A DNA stretch of 64,000 nucleotides from Diatrype stigma (taxonomy: Eukaryota > Ascomycota > Sordariomycetes > Xylariales > Diatrypaceae): positions 62,001 through 126,000 of the forward strand of contig JAKJXP020000005.1 in assembly GCA_022225965.2 (NCBI GenBank), given 5' to 3'. A program made the translations under genes and the position numbers. Shown here in pieces: positions 10,055 through 21,383 of this stretch; position 1 is the stretch's first letter, and every line of letters starts with the position of its first letter. The notes under the pieces were generated by a model. That model did no database searches. It was given only the letters and a program-made list of their open reading frames with translations, and was not told the DNA's origin.

Positions 10055-11910
10055 TTATGTTGATGCAGAACCCGAGGCTGTGTCCTCAGCAGCGTCCTCG
10101 GCAGCCTCCTGTTTCGCTGGTGCCCGGACCGAGGCGCCGACCTTCTCCTGCTCGGTGTGCAAGACCTGGCCGTTGGTGTTGGCCATGTTCTGGTGCTCCT
10201 CGATGCCGTGCTGGGGGATGAAGCGGTGCACGTCCGAGTGCGGGTCCTCCTTGGCCGGGGTCCAGGCCAGGAAGTCGCGGCGGACCTCGACGTAGTCGTA
10301 GGCGAACTCGCCGAGCTGGTCGTCGTCCATGCCGAGGAGCTCGGCCTCCTCGCTCGCGCGGAGGTGCAGGCCGGGCACGAGGTCGATCAGCTTGGCGATG
10401 ATGGCCGACACGACGAAGGTGTAGGCCGAGGTGGCGCAGATGTACGCGATCTGGATGTAGAGCTGCTCGTAGTGGTGGTCGGGCCACCCTCCGACCAGGC
10501 CGTTGTTGACACCGTCGAGACCAATGATGTAGCTCGAGCCGAAGAGGGCGTTGAAAATCAACCCAACAATACCGCCAATACCGTGTTCAGCGAAGACATC
10601 GAGCGAATCGTCGATTCCGACTAGGAATTTGACTGTAGAGAGCATCGTTAGTTGGCTTTCTTTGTTCTTCTTCTCGTACATTTTTAGGACGTACCCTTGG
10701 TGCCAAAATTGCAGCACACGCCCGTGACGACACCCAATATAATAGAGGCCCACGGAGGGATGAAACCAGAGGCGGGAGTAGCGGCGACGAGCCCGGAGAT
10801 GGTACCCGAGCACCAACCGACCATGGACCACTTCTTGGCCAGACGGAAATCGAGCAGGCACCAGGTCATGGCAGCGAACATGGCAGTGAGGCAGGAGTTC
10901 CAGTTCGCCATGGTAGCCCGCAGGTTGGCGCCGAACGCGGAGCCGCCGTTGAAACCGAGCCAGCCGAACCACAGGAGGATGGTGCCGAGGGTGACGAGGG
11001 AAACGTTGTGCGGTCGGAAGTTGAGCATCATCTTTTCATGCCGGCGGCCCAGGACCCACGAGTAGGCGAGGGCGGATAGGCCGGAGCCGATCTCGACGGG
11101 ACCCCCTCCGGCATAGTCCAAGACACCGTAGTTGTACGCCCACCCATTGACATTCCAGACCCAGCAGGCGAGGGGGCAGTAGACGAGGGTGGCCCAGAAG
11201 AAAACGAAGACCATGGCCGGGAGCACGCGACCGCGTTCTGCGACTGCACCAATGACGAGCGCAGCCGTCACACCGCAGAACATCATCTACAATCCCAAGT
11301 TAGCTTAATAAACTAGACCAATGGAGCGCCCCTTGAGCTCGGAGCAAATCAACGGCCCAGCGTTGAATGCCTAGCCTTACCTGGTAAAAGGAGTAGAGCA
11401 GCTCGGGGATTAGCGCAGAGCCCGGCGAGGGCACGGCAAGCGTGTTGAGGAGACCGAAATGGTGCAGGTCGCCGATGAAGCCGTTGGTGGCGGTGCTGCT
11501 GAAGGCCAGGGAGTATCCCCAGAAATACCACTGGAAAATGACGACGCTGAAGGACATCATGACCACCCATATGAGCGACAGGGCGGACTTTCTTCGAGAC
11601 AGGCCGGAGTAGAGGAATGCGATGCCCGGGACCATGATCAGGACCATGCAGGCCGAGACGATGATGTAGGCCTGGTCGCCGGACTGGTACCATTGGTTCA
11701 GGTTTTCGGTTTCTGCACGAGACGGTTCTGGCATTAGAGTCTTGTTTTCAGGGCGGCGAGGAAGCCGACCGTTGCCAACATGGTTGTGGCGGGTCGCGGG
11801 TTGCGGGTTGCGGAAATAGAGATCATACCAGAGTTACCACCATATTCCGCGTCGGTGCCATTGAACTCGGCGGGCGCGCCCGTCCACGAGTATGAGGGCT
11901 GCCACGACAT
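10055..11910 (-). CDS. Ammonium transporter (Amt/Mep family), 527 aa, four exons
   Basis: Plasma-membrane uptake of ammonium. Exons on the minus strand are 11910-11829, 11712-11381, 11286-10695 and 10632-10055; all splice phases close. The N-terminus MSWQPSYSW is extracellular and short. Family motifs seen: SGDQAYIIVSACMVLIMVPG, LDYAGGGPVEIGSG, FRPHNVSLVTLGTILLWFGW, FNGGSA, and DDSLDVFAEHGIGGIVG. Both pore histidines are present (FRPHN and AEHG), as in Mep2-type transporters and unlike Mep1/3, whose first His is replaced. Eleven hydrophobic segments fit the family. The C-terminal tail is long and acidic to Ala-rich (ending EDTASGSAST) and is a likely site of nitrogen-dependent control. The ATG at 11910 is chosen because MSWQP is the conserved beginning; the in-frame codon upstream is TTG. 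Confidence 0.93.
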
Positions 11911-13034
11911 TTTTCGTGGATAGTGAAAGGCCAATCAATTGGCGGCGACGATCTCCTAGTCTCACAAGCCGAAAGGCGTTTTGCTGTCTATGCGAAGCCC
12001 AGGGAGAGGGAATTGTCGTCTACTCCTACGGGGGAGAAGAGAGAGAAGAGGGAGAGGAAGGACAAGACGAATCGAATTGCTTCAACTAACGATCAACAGC
12101 TGACTCGTCCGGTCCTCGCCACGGGACTGGGTACGCGCATTATATATACTAGCATGCATGGTATGGTATACAACCTGGAAGCCGTGGGCGTGCTGGCGTG
12201 CTGACATCGAGTCCCGTCCAGACATCGGAGGGTCCATCCTGTTGGACTTTTCTAACCCACCCTGCCACCCTTGTGGGTTAGCGAGCCAGGTTTGGGAACA
12301 GCGCGAACCTTAACGCCAATCACACGCTCTCGCGCCCTCATGGCTGTACGTCTTGTACAGGGCGCTGTGGGTTGCGCGGGAGTGTACGGAGTGGACGGAG
12401 GAGCGGATGGGCCAAGACCATGGTTAAGGCGCATGTTAGAAGGATACAAGAGATCGACCCCACAGAGGCTACCTGCTAGCTACATACCTACCTACACACC
12501 TACACACCTACATACCTGCATGCCTACTCTAGGGCTCTATCCTAGCCTCTAGCCTCTAGGTGAGGAGCAGGGTGACAGGGTGACAGGGTGGAAGGCAGGC
12601 ACAAGTTGGAGCAAAGAAACACTGCAAGCTCGAGGCAGGCAGGTTGTTTTCGCATCGTCTATACCTACACCATCACCTCACAGCCCCCCTATAAGCTATA
12701 ACCTTATCGGGGTAGCATCCGCTGGAGAGACACATTTGAAATCCGCACAGGAAATTTCACATTGCTGACATGCTGTGTCGCATGGACCCCACATGATCCA
12801 GCAGCACGGGAATCCTTCTACTACGCAACTGCATGGGGAGTTCGGTATTTGAGAAACGGTACCTAAGTCTAGAGTCTAGGCAGTTGATAACTACCTAACG
12901 AAGCGGCATGGGTGAATCGAAATCACATCCGAATTATTAAGAAAAGCTTATCGGTGCACGACCCAGAGCTACCAATTAACCTTGGGCAAATCTATGTATA
13001 TGATTTCATGTATATACATATATACACTACGAAC
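11911..13034. other. Intergenic, ammonium transporter promoter and low-complexity DNA
   Basis: The first few hundred bp are the likely promoter of the ammonium transporter on the minus strand, including a purine-rich tract near 12030-12065. Around 12475-12530 lies a run of cctacatacct/cctacacacct repeats and at 12543-12580 short duplications (cctctag, ggtgaca). No gene is supported. Confidence 0.5.
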
Positions 13035-13038
13035 ACAC

Positions 13039-13281
13039 TGTGCGTATTGCAACTAACCCCAATTACCTAATTATTACTGATCCAGTTAAATATTAAGTCC
13101 TTAGGGTTTTTGTTGCAATTATTAATTAAAGGAAAGGAAAAAAAGGAAAAAAAACAGAAGGTTTCCTAATTTATATTTAAATATAATACAGTTGCAGAAA
13201 TAAATTCCTTAGGAATTTATTTCCTATTATTTAATTAGCCGAATGTCTTAGCCTTAGTATTTATTGCCTTAGGAATTTACA
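13039..13281 (-). repeat. Left LTR (3' LTR of the minus-strand element)
   Basis: It aligns over 243 bp with 18506-18748. The outer end (tgtgcgtattgcaactaacc) keeps its G and C, while the same positions in the right LTR read tatacgtattataattaatt. The inner end is the more mutated one here. Confidence 0.85.
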
Positions 13282-13284
13282 TTA

Positions 13285-13296
13285 TTCCCCTTCTTT
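13285..13296 (-). other. Polypurine tract (second-strand primer site)
   Basis: The minus strand reads aaagaaggggaa within 3 bp of the left LTR's inner edge. That is where a retrotransposon's polypurine tract sits, next to its 3' LTR, and it fixes the element's orientation as minus. Confidence 0.6.
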
Positions 13297-15115
13297 AATT
13301 AAATCGTTTTCGATTATCGTAAGATTTTTCCTTCCAAGTAAACGCCAACGATTCTATTCCAAAAGCCGCTTATTAACGTATTAAAAGCTTTTTACGGAAT
13401 GCCCGTTTTTTACGTAAACTGGAAATAAATTAATGCTATTATATTTGTTTTATAACTATATTTCTTCCGGGTTTCGTAAATAATAAGTATTTCCTTAATA
13501 ATAATTAACGATAATTTAAGGTTTATTATAATACGGTTCGTACTTTCCTTTGCGCTAACGTATGCGAAAAATCTAATCGCCGGAAGCATAAGTACGGATA
13601 AAGCCTTTTTTTTTTTAAAGATACGCTTTTATTTAATTTCGCGAAACCTTTATATTATTAAATCGTAACTTAGCTAGCGGTATTTTATGCTGTTTTACCA
13701 ATTAGCGTTCGTTTTTAATTTCCTTTCCTTTTATCGGTTTACGAATGTATTCGGAATATTCGATCCGGGGTTGTTCTTAAAAAGGTTAAATTCCGTATAA
13801 CAAAAAAAAAGGGCTATAATTATTCGGTTTAAATGTTCGATTATATATCGTTATAATACGTTAAAATAATTTATTAAGATTTTTCGGCGTTGGATTTGTT
13901 ACGTATTCTCGAATCATAATATGTTTTAGGTCTTAATTAATTTTCTTAATCTTATCGTTATTTTTAAGTTTTACAGATATAACTGGTTTTATTTTTATAT
14001 TATACGTTTTATTCCATTTAATGGCGGCTTCGCTTATAAAGGCCTTTCCGTTATTATTAATTTATTCTTTTAAATAATCGAAAGTGGTTCCGATTTTATC
14101 GAATATAAAAATGGTATTAACGAATTAAATAATCGGTATAACTTTAGCTTTAACCTATCCTATTACGTATTTAACGGCAACGAAAATGTATAATTTATTT
14201 ATTATCGTATAATTAATCGCTTATCGTATAAAAAAAACGGAAAATTATATGGAATTTAAATCGGATAAGAAAAAATCCGGCTTTTTTATTAATTAATAAT
14301 TCGGGCATTTAATTATAACTTGTTGTATTATAAATACGATTTTTAAATGCCAGAATTATTTTTAAATTTCCCGGAATGTAATTCCGATTATATAATATCC
14401 TTTTTTATAATGGATTTTCCTTAATTGTATTAAAAGATTATCGTATTTTAAAACTTTTTATAAAGTTTATACGTTTATTACGGTACCCTTAAAATATAAA
14501 GGGTTATTCGGAACTCTTTCGTATGTTACCGCTTTATATAACTTATCTCGAAAAAAAAAAATGCTTATCGATAAAGCTCGATAAGATAATAGGAAATAAG
14601 GCTGTTTCGAAACGTAAAAATTCGAAGATAGCTTAAAAATTAATTCGGTTTAATTAATCGAATTTTCGAATAAATTCGATTTCGTTAAAAAGTAACTTAT
14701 CGAAAAGCATTAACGTTTCGATTTATTCCGAAGGTTTAAATAAATAATTCGCAAAAACGTTAGCTTTTTTTAATTTATAATAAATACGAATGCCATAATA
14801 TTTAATGGCATTTAAAAATTTAACGATTTAAACGAATTATTCGGTTTTCGTATTAAAGGTTTTTAAGGATTCGTAATTCGTAATTACTATAATTTCGCCT
14901 TTTTTTATTTAATGCCGCTAATGCTAAAGTATTAACATAATTCCCAAAAGTTCTTGCTTTTATATAAAATATCGTAATTATGTATTAATTAACTTTTTCG
15001 AAAAATAAGCAATAAAATAAAAAGCGGTATTGCTATTTATATGCATATAGGATTGCAATAAAACGGCGCCGACATCGTTTTGCAAAGCGTCGGTCTTAAT
15101 TACGAAAGGCTTTTT

Positions 15116-15427
15116 TTAATTAAACGTACGTATTATTGGAATTATAATAATCTTTTTATGGATTTCCTTCCAGGCTATTATAGCTTTCGGAAATAAAGTT
15201 ACGCGTTTATTTTTCGGATTTCTTATTAATGCTATTAAAAAGGTTATAAGGCGAAAATAATAACTAATAAAATGGCAAAAATATTTAACAGCGTTTACGA
15301 AACCACGCATTTGCGTTATAATTTCGAACTTAAATCGATTTCGAATAGCAATAACCTTAATAAAATCGGCTTCGATTCCGTTTTCGGAAATCAAAAATCC
15401 TAAAAAAATTCCTTTACAAATAAACAT
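15116..15427 (-). pseudogene. Gypsy reverse transcriptase / RNase H fragment
   Basis: The frame contains KGIFLGFLISENGIEADFIK, equivalent to the conserved F-L-G-(F/H)-x-I-S-x-x-G-I-x-x-D-P-x-K block at the end of Gypsy RT. It is followed by YFCHFISYYFRLI, matching the N-Y-Y-R-x-F-I linker before RNase H. Substitutions such as P to F and Y to F are what RIP of C-rich codons would give. Confidence 0.75.
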
Positions 15428-16191
15428 TAAGGACTTAATTATATTAATAATTATGCCGAAACTTAAAAGCCTTTTAAGAAATAAAATTATTCGTTCGTAA
15501 AATTGCTTTCGAATATTTGCCTATACGGCCATATTATCGAACATATCCGAAATAAACTTTCAAAAAGGCTCAAGAATTTCCTTTATTAATGCTTAAAACG
15601 TTATTAAGACGTTGCAAAAGCCGAAAAACATAATTACCTATTCGTATAATCCGAATGAAATTACGAAAGTCGTTTTTTTAATATTTAATTCGTATATTTT
15701 GATTTATTAAAAGCCATTTTTAAAATCGATAAAACAATATTATCGATAATTTGCCGCGCGTTATATTTTATTTATTACGTTAAACAAAAAATATACGTTT
15801 TTTTTTATTTGGCATTAAATTCGCAATAATTACAGCAAAACCGCCATATAACGAATGAGTTATATTTATTGGGCTTCGTTATTTAATTAAGAACTTTTTT
15901 CGGGATTAATAATACAGGAAAACCCTAAAGGCCTATATTTTTACGGATTATAACATCCAAATATGCCTTAATAAAGTCCCTTATTGCCTTTATTTAAATT
16001 GAGCTATATCTTTACGAAAAAAGTTTAATAAAACGGCTATTTCTTATATCGATATAATAACGCGTTTTTATATTCGCTATAACTTTTTTCGAAACGAAGC
16101 CGAATATTTCGAAAAATTAATCGAAATAACTATTAAAAAAAGTTTCGATTTTGTTATTTAAAAATATGTTCTTATGTTATTTCGGCTTTTG

Positions 16192-16404
16192 TTATTTCTT
16201 AATGGAATAAGCAAATTCCGTTATATAATTAACCCTTAAAAAAGTTATCGAACGAATTATAAGCTTTTCTTCGAATGCGTTAAATATTATTATTTCGTTT
16301 TCTTTTATATTGTTATAATATATTCCGAATTTATAAAATACGCTTTTATTAAATATAAAATCCTTAAAAAAAGTTCCGTTAAAAATTACTTCCGTTAATA
16401 CCAT
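16192..16404 (-). pseudogene. Pol fragment between protease and reverse transcriptase (tentative)
   Basis: A 70-codon minus frame lies about 0.8 kb upstream of the RT fragment in element orientation, so it should fall in the protease to RT linker. No catalytic motif is left. Composition is strongly Ile/Asn/Lys/Phe as in other RIP-altered coding DNA. Confidence 0.35.
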
Positions 16405-18505
16405 AAATTAAAACGTATTGCCCTTTAATATTAAAAAACTTGCGGTTATTAAAGCATTTTATTAAATTTTCGGCCCGATATTTCCAATACCTTTTATTAT
16501 AAAGAATTTCGGAATTTTATACGTTTAATCTTTAGCTGCTATAATTTCGGTAATATATAAAGCGGTATAACCGTAATTTAAAAAATTACGAATTTATATC
16601 CGTAATTCGTAATAATTACGAATAAATTATAATTTTTATCGTAACCTTTACAAAATAACTTATTTCTGCTTAATAATGATTTTCTGTTATTATATATTTC
16701 TACCGTATATATTTGGCGCCTTTAATTTTTATCTTTCATTTTTATCGATTTAATAAGGTCGGCGAATTTTTGATTAAGATTACAGTTAAAATCTTCGAAT
16801 CTGTTCGCCGGATTTTTTTCGTTGCCGCTGCCTTTATCGTTATTAGTCGTAAAATGAACCTTAATTCGTTTCTTGCCTTTATTTTTTTAATTCTTTATCG
16901 CAAAACGGAATTTAATATATCGAAGGCTGCCATTATTGTCGTTATATAATAGGCCTTTAAACGTTACCTTTTTTCCGAATAATAATTAAATGGCTTTAAA
17001 AAAACGAGATTTCTGCTTATAATTTTTTACTTAATAACCTTGCTTTCCGTAATTAAAACATTTATTATTTATAGCCTTGGTTACGTAATTTTATTTATCC
17101 GTTTTATAAACGTTACGGTTTTCGTTATAAGGATCGGCGATAATATCGTTTTTGCTCGCTATTAGAATTATAAATATAACGTCGGTCGATTCGATTTATG
17201 TAATGCCGGATTTAATTAAGATAGCCTCGGAAATCGATAAATCGTAAAACGGTACTAACGACTTATAAAGCTTAATTAATATCGACGGCGTATTATAAAT
17301 TTTTTTTTCGATTATTTGGCGTATAATATATACGATTCGCTATATAGTTTTTTCGATAAATTAGGCGTTATTTTATAATCGGAATTAATTATAAACCGTA
17401 ATTTAAATATTTAACAGGTTAATTTATAAAAGATTTACGATAATTTCTTTAACTTAATAATAATCGCGATTCTTTTAATTCATTCGATAAAATGCTTCTT
17501 TTATTCGCCGAATATAATTTATTATACTTTTATCTTAATACGGAAAAAACGTAACGAATTAAATAATGGCACTTTTTAAAATATAATACTTATTAAAAAT
17601 TTAAAAAACCGTTTTTAAAAAGGTTATTTAATTAGGGTTATAATTATATACGAAAATTTCGACTTATTTAAAATTATCCGAATACTTTAAAGCAATTCGT
17701 TTAAATTACAGCTTATACAAAACGAAAGCCGATATAAGTTTAATCTGGATTTTTCGCAGCTTATCGAAAATATTTAAGGCTGCCTATATAAAACGGAAAT
17801 TAATAGAAAAAACAACGCAATTCTTAATCTCGCAATATGCAAAATTTTTACTCTGGCTTTAAAGAACTGCTTCGAACCAGATTATTCGAATCCGTTTTTT
17901 TTAAATTATACGATATTCGTATTGCTTCGTTAAGAATCGTTAAAAATTTAACTTTTCATTAATACGTTTATTATATTCGGTAAATATCTTTATTATATAA
18001 AGTAAGAAATAAATAGGTTCGTTTTTATCGGAATTAATTTTTTTAGCTTTAATAAGGCCTTTATTTTTGTTTATGCTTGCCTCGGTATTTTTAAAAATGC
18101 TTTAAATAGGAATATTTTTAAATAGGTTTTATACGTTTCCCGTAATAAAATTTGCAATTATTTTTAACAATTCGTTTCGAAAATTATTAATATTCCCGTT
18201 AACGTCGTTTATTTTATTCTTTAAATGATTTGCGAATTTATTAAAGCGATAATTAATCGTTTTAAACGTAATTCCTTAGGCCCCTAAATAATCGATTCTA
18301 ATAAGGCTAATTTGGCTTATTAATGGGACAACAAAAAAACCGGCAATTAAACTGCCGGTTATTTCGCTTTCGGATGATATCGCGAGCTTTATTTAGTAAA
18401 ATGCGGAAAATAAAAAATGAAATAATGAAATAATAAAGTAATAAAATAATAAAAAGGAAGTTATTATTTCTAATTAAATGATATAAACCTGCAAAAATAA
18501 TTATT

Positions 18506-18748
18506 TATACGTATTATAATTAATTCCAATTACTTAATTATTATTAATCCAGCTAAATATTAAGTCCTTAGGGTTTTTGTTGCAATTGTTAATTAAAGGA
18601 AAGGAAAAAAAGAAAAGGAAACAGAAGGTTTCTTAATCTGTATTTAAATACAATACAGTTGCAGAAATAAATTCCTTAGGAATTCACTTCCTATTATTTA
18701 ATCAGCCGAATGCCTTAGCCTTGGCATTCACTGCCTTAGGGATCCACA
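18506..18748 (-). repeat. Right LTR (5' LTR of the minus-strand element)
   Basis: This is the partner of 13039-13281. Its outer part (cattcactgccttagggatc) keeps G and C, whereas the left copy has tatttattgccttaggaatt at the same place. The inner part next to the coding region is heavily C-to-T changed. Confidence 0.85.
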
Positions 18749-18754
18749 ACACTG

Positions 18755-21383
18755 CGTTCCGCTATGTACCCGACTTAAACTCAAGTGTGGGTTTCTTTGG
18801 ACGAAACGAGGCTCGAACCCGCCTCTAGTGCGCGACGGTCGCGTGGCAGCCTTGAATCTGTTACGCAACGATTTGTCCCGCGATCGAGAAAGCATTTGCA
18901 ACCGCTTTTCCCTCAGCGAATAGAAAGGCCGCTACCGAGCCTCTCGATAAGGGGACCGACCATCTGTACAATACATAAGTACATGATAAACTGTGAACTC
19001 TCGGAGAACGACTCGCGCGGCCTAACGCCATGGGGATTGCATTGGACATGGACATGGGGCCCTTCAGTTCCAGCGGCGATCGGAGTGACGACTACATTTC
19101 GCCCATCTACGGTACTGCTGCATCGTAACGTCGATGCAGCCTGATCGCCGCCATGCACGATGTACTTTTTATGCGGTCCCGAGACGTTGACTGAAAGACA
19201 TAGAATACAGTGAGCCTCATCATCAGGTATCATCATACCTTCTGCAGGTACCATACAACCCCCAAGCATTCACTACATCTAAAGCAGAATTTGGAATTCG
19301 AGATATTCGGCTTCCCGAATCTGACTATAGTAGAGAAACGCCGCTTGACGTGATTGGTTCCAGGATCGGCAGGAAATATGAGTACTTGAACACATGCAAA
19401 TAACTAAGATCTGTCTGGAACAGAAGTACCGCCTTAACAATTTCCCTGGCTAAGATTTGGAGTGATTTCATGATGGACATGGGCTAACGACCGTACCTAT
19501 GGTTAGGTACAGAGTGGCCCGCTGGAGCACCGGAGTCGGCTCGACATTCGTCGCGTCGCTCGTCATGATGTCAGATGAACTCCCATCCAACAGTGCAAGT
19601 AAGAGCACAGCTTCTTCAATCTTCGTTGTCATGACCTAAATGCTCTTAACGATGTCATGAGTTGATGAATACACTTGTAGCGTATAGCTCTTGGAGACAC
19701 CAGAGTCGTGAAAACGTAAACTCGGTGGTCAGTTACGGGCCGCGGGCTGCGGGCTGCGGGCTGCGGGCTGCGGGCTGCGGGCTGCGGGCTGCGGGCTGCA
19801 TTGCATGGTCCTGCGGTGTTGGCTTGAAATCACCCGTTGTAAAGAGTTTTTTTCATTCTTCGTTCCAACGCCACGAAACTCAGGGAAGGGATCATCTGCA
19901 GGGCGTGGGCTGATTCCAAATTGGTTTAAGCCCGTGACGCTCGCTTCATAGGATGCGGCCGATGAGGCTGCTAACAACGGCCATCCTAATCCCAGCAGTC
20001 CACCAAAGTCTGGGGTTGATTTCGCTTTCAGGCTTTCTCCCTCTTCTTTTTCGTCTTCTTTCCCTTTTGGGCCGAGCCTTTTTCGTGCTAGGTAATTAGT
20101 AACCTAGGTAGTCGGTCGGAGAGCGCAGTCAGCAAAGGTGCGGAACGCTCATGTCGGAGCCTTGAAAGGTTCCCTGTGCTGGAAGCTGGATGACGGAAAA
20201 AGAAATTGCGAAACCTTCGTGGGGAAGCCAGGGAACCAAGCGCCTTTTTCTTATCTCCCGCTGGTATCGTCCAATCAGGGCCCGGCTGATTTCTCATTCA
20301 TTGACGAAATCGCGTCTTGGCGCTTCCCGGCAGTCTCTAGCGTGGCTTGCTTGCTGTCTGTCAGCCATCTCGTGCACTATTTTCCTGCAGAGTCGGGGCG
20401 AGGTTTGGCTTCTGGAAGCGGTGGTGGAAGCTCTGGAAGGGCTTTACCACGAAGTACTCAACGCCTACTTATATGGTTTTTGCATGTCTGGAGACGGTAG
20501 CAGTTGATCCCATGGCATAATCCCAAGGGCTGGTAACGATTCCCGCCATTAGGCTTTTCGATGACTAACAGTTATCCGCCCTTAAGGCTTGTCATTAGTC
20601 AATCCCGCTTGTCAAGTACGTAAAACTTTCTCTCCTTGGTAGGTGCCTTGCATCGAATCTTGAATCTGGACAATCACGACTTCAAAGAATCCAGGTAGAA
20701 ATCTTACAGGGGTGTTCCGGGCCGAGTGTCTCAGGGGTCCAACCCCCCACGCTGATTACATACATAGTAGGTAGGTATTTGTAGACGATTTCGCGATTTC
20801 AAATATTGCTTGGTTGAAGCCACCAAGCCAACAACCAACAAGGCTGATAATGCCAAGACCACAATCGCGACTCAAGGCATACTGGGAAAGATGCATTCGC
20901 AGGCAAGTACCTAGGTCAGGCTAGGTAACAAGTATATATGCAAGTAGCAACGTTGGACTCTCTTTATCAGCATCTCAAATAGCGGGGGAAAAAACACTCA
21001 CTATTCTTTCCGTGCAAGTTACACTAGGCTGGTAAGTCCTTGTCTGCTATGCTGCAATCCTTCAACCTCGCATACGCCGGGACAAACAACCAGGGTAATG
21101 ATAAATAAGCTAGCTCACTTGTTAAGCCGACAATTCCATGGCTTTGCTCATGCTTATGCTCGTGCCCCCCTTACGCCAGCTTGGCTGATAGGTTCGTCAT
21201 CATCGAGCGACCAGAAAACGCAGAGCCCCTAACTCCCTGAACATTACTACATCGATCCAAACCGGCACCCTGCACGGCAGAGACCAGGTCTTCCTCCAGA
21301 ACGCACCGCCAACCAGGGTATCATAAATATGCTGTTGAATTAAGGAAACGTTTATGGCCCATCTACTACACCGCTACCTCCCA
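18755..21383. other. Intergenic, between the retroelement and CRT10
   Basis: Normal base composition returns immediately after the LTR. The stretch holds a (cgggctg)8 array (19743-19798) and TAGGTA words near 20770 and 20905. ORFs at 18785-19144, 20138-20500 and 20190-20507 (+) show no family features. Confidence 0.45.
19743..19798. repeat. 7-bp tandem repeat, eight copies of cgggctg
   Basis: The copies are perfect head-to-tail. Eight evenly spaced GGG runs on the plus strand make it a candidate G-quadruplex-forming tract. Confidence 0.9.

Larger units (their letters stand above)
13036..18753 (-). mobile_element. RIP-mutated Gypsy-like LTR retrotransposon, about 5.7 kb
   Basis: This is a sharply bounded AT-rich block with near-identical flanking repeats (13039-13281 and 18506-18748, both 243 bp) and the same 6 bp, acactg, at both outer edges (13035-13040 and 18749-18754), consistent with a 5-bp target duplication. 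LTR differences are almost all C/T or G/A, the mark of repeat-induced point mutation. Coding remains read on the minus strand: 15427-15116 carries the end of a Gypsy reverse transcriptase (GIFLGFLISENGIEAD) and the start of its RNase H linker. A polypurine tract lies on the minus strand beside the left LTR. The 5' LTR is therefore the right-hand one. No frame is open long enough to be active. Confidence 0.88.

Noticed and set aside
18795..18885. tRNA-like gene on the minus strand beside the right LTR
   Set aside because: A T-arm-like gcgggttcgagcctcgt and near-complementary acceptor ends (ggacaaa / ttcgtcc) are present. No D-arm or 5+7+5 anticodon arm can be drawn, so at most it is a decayed tRNA relic.
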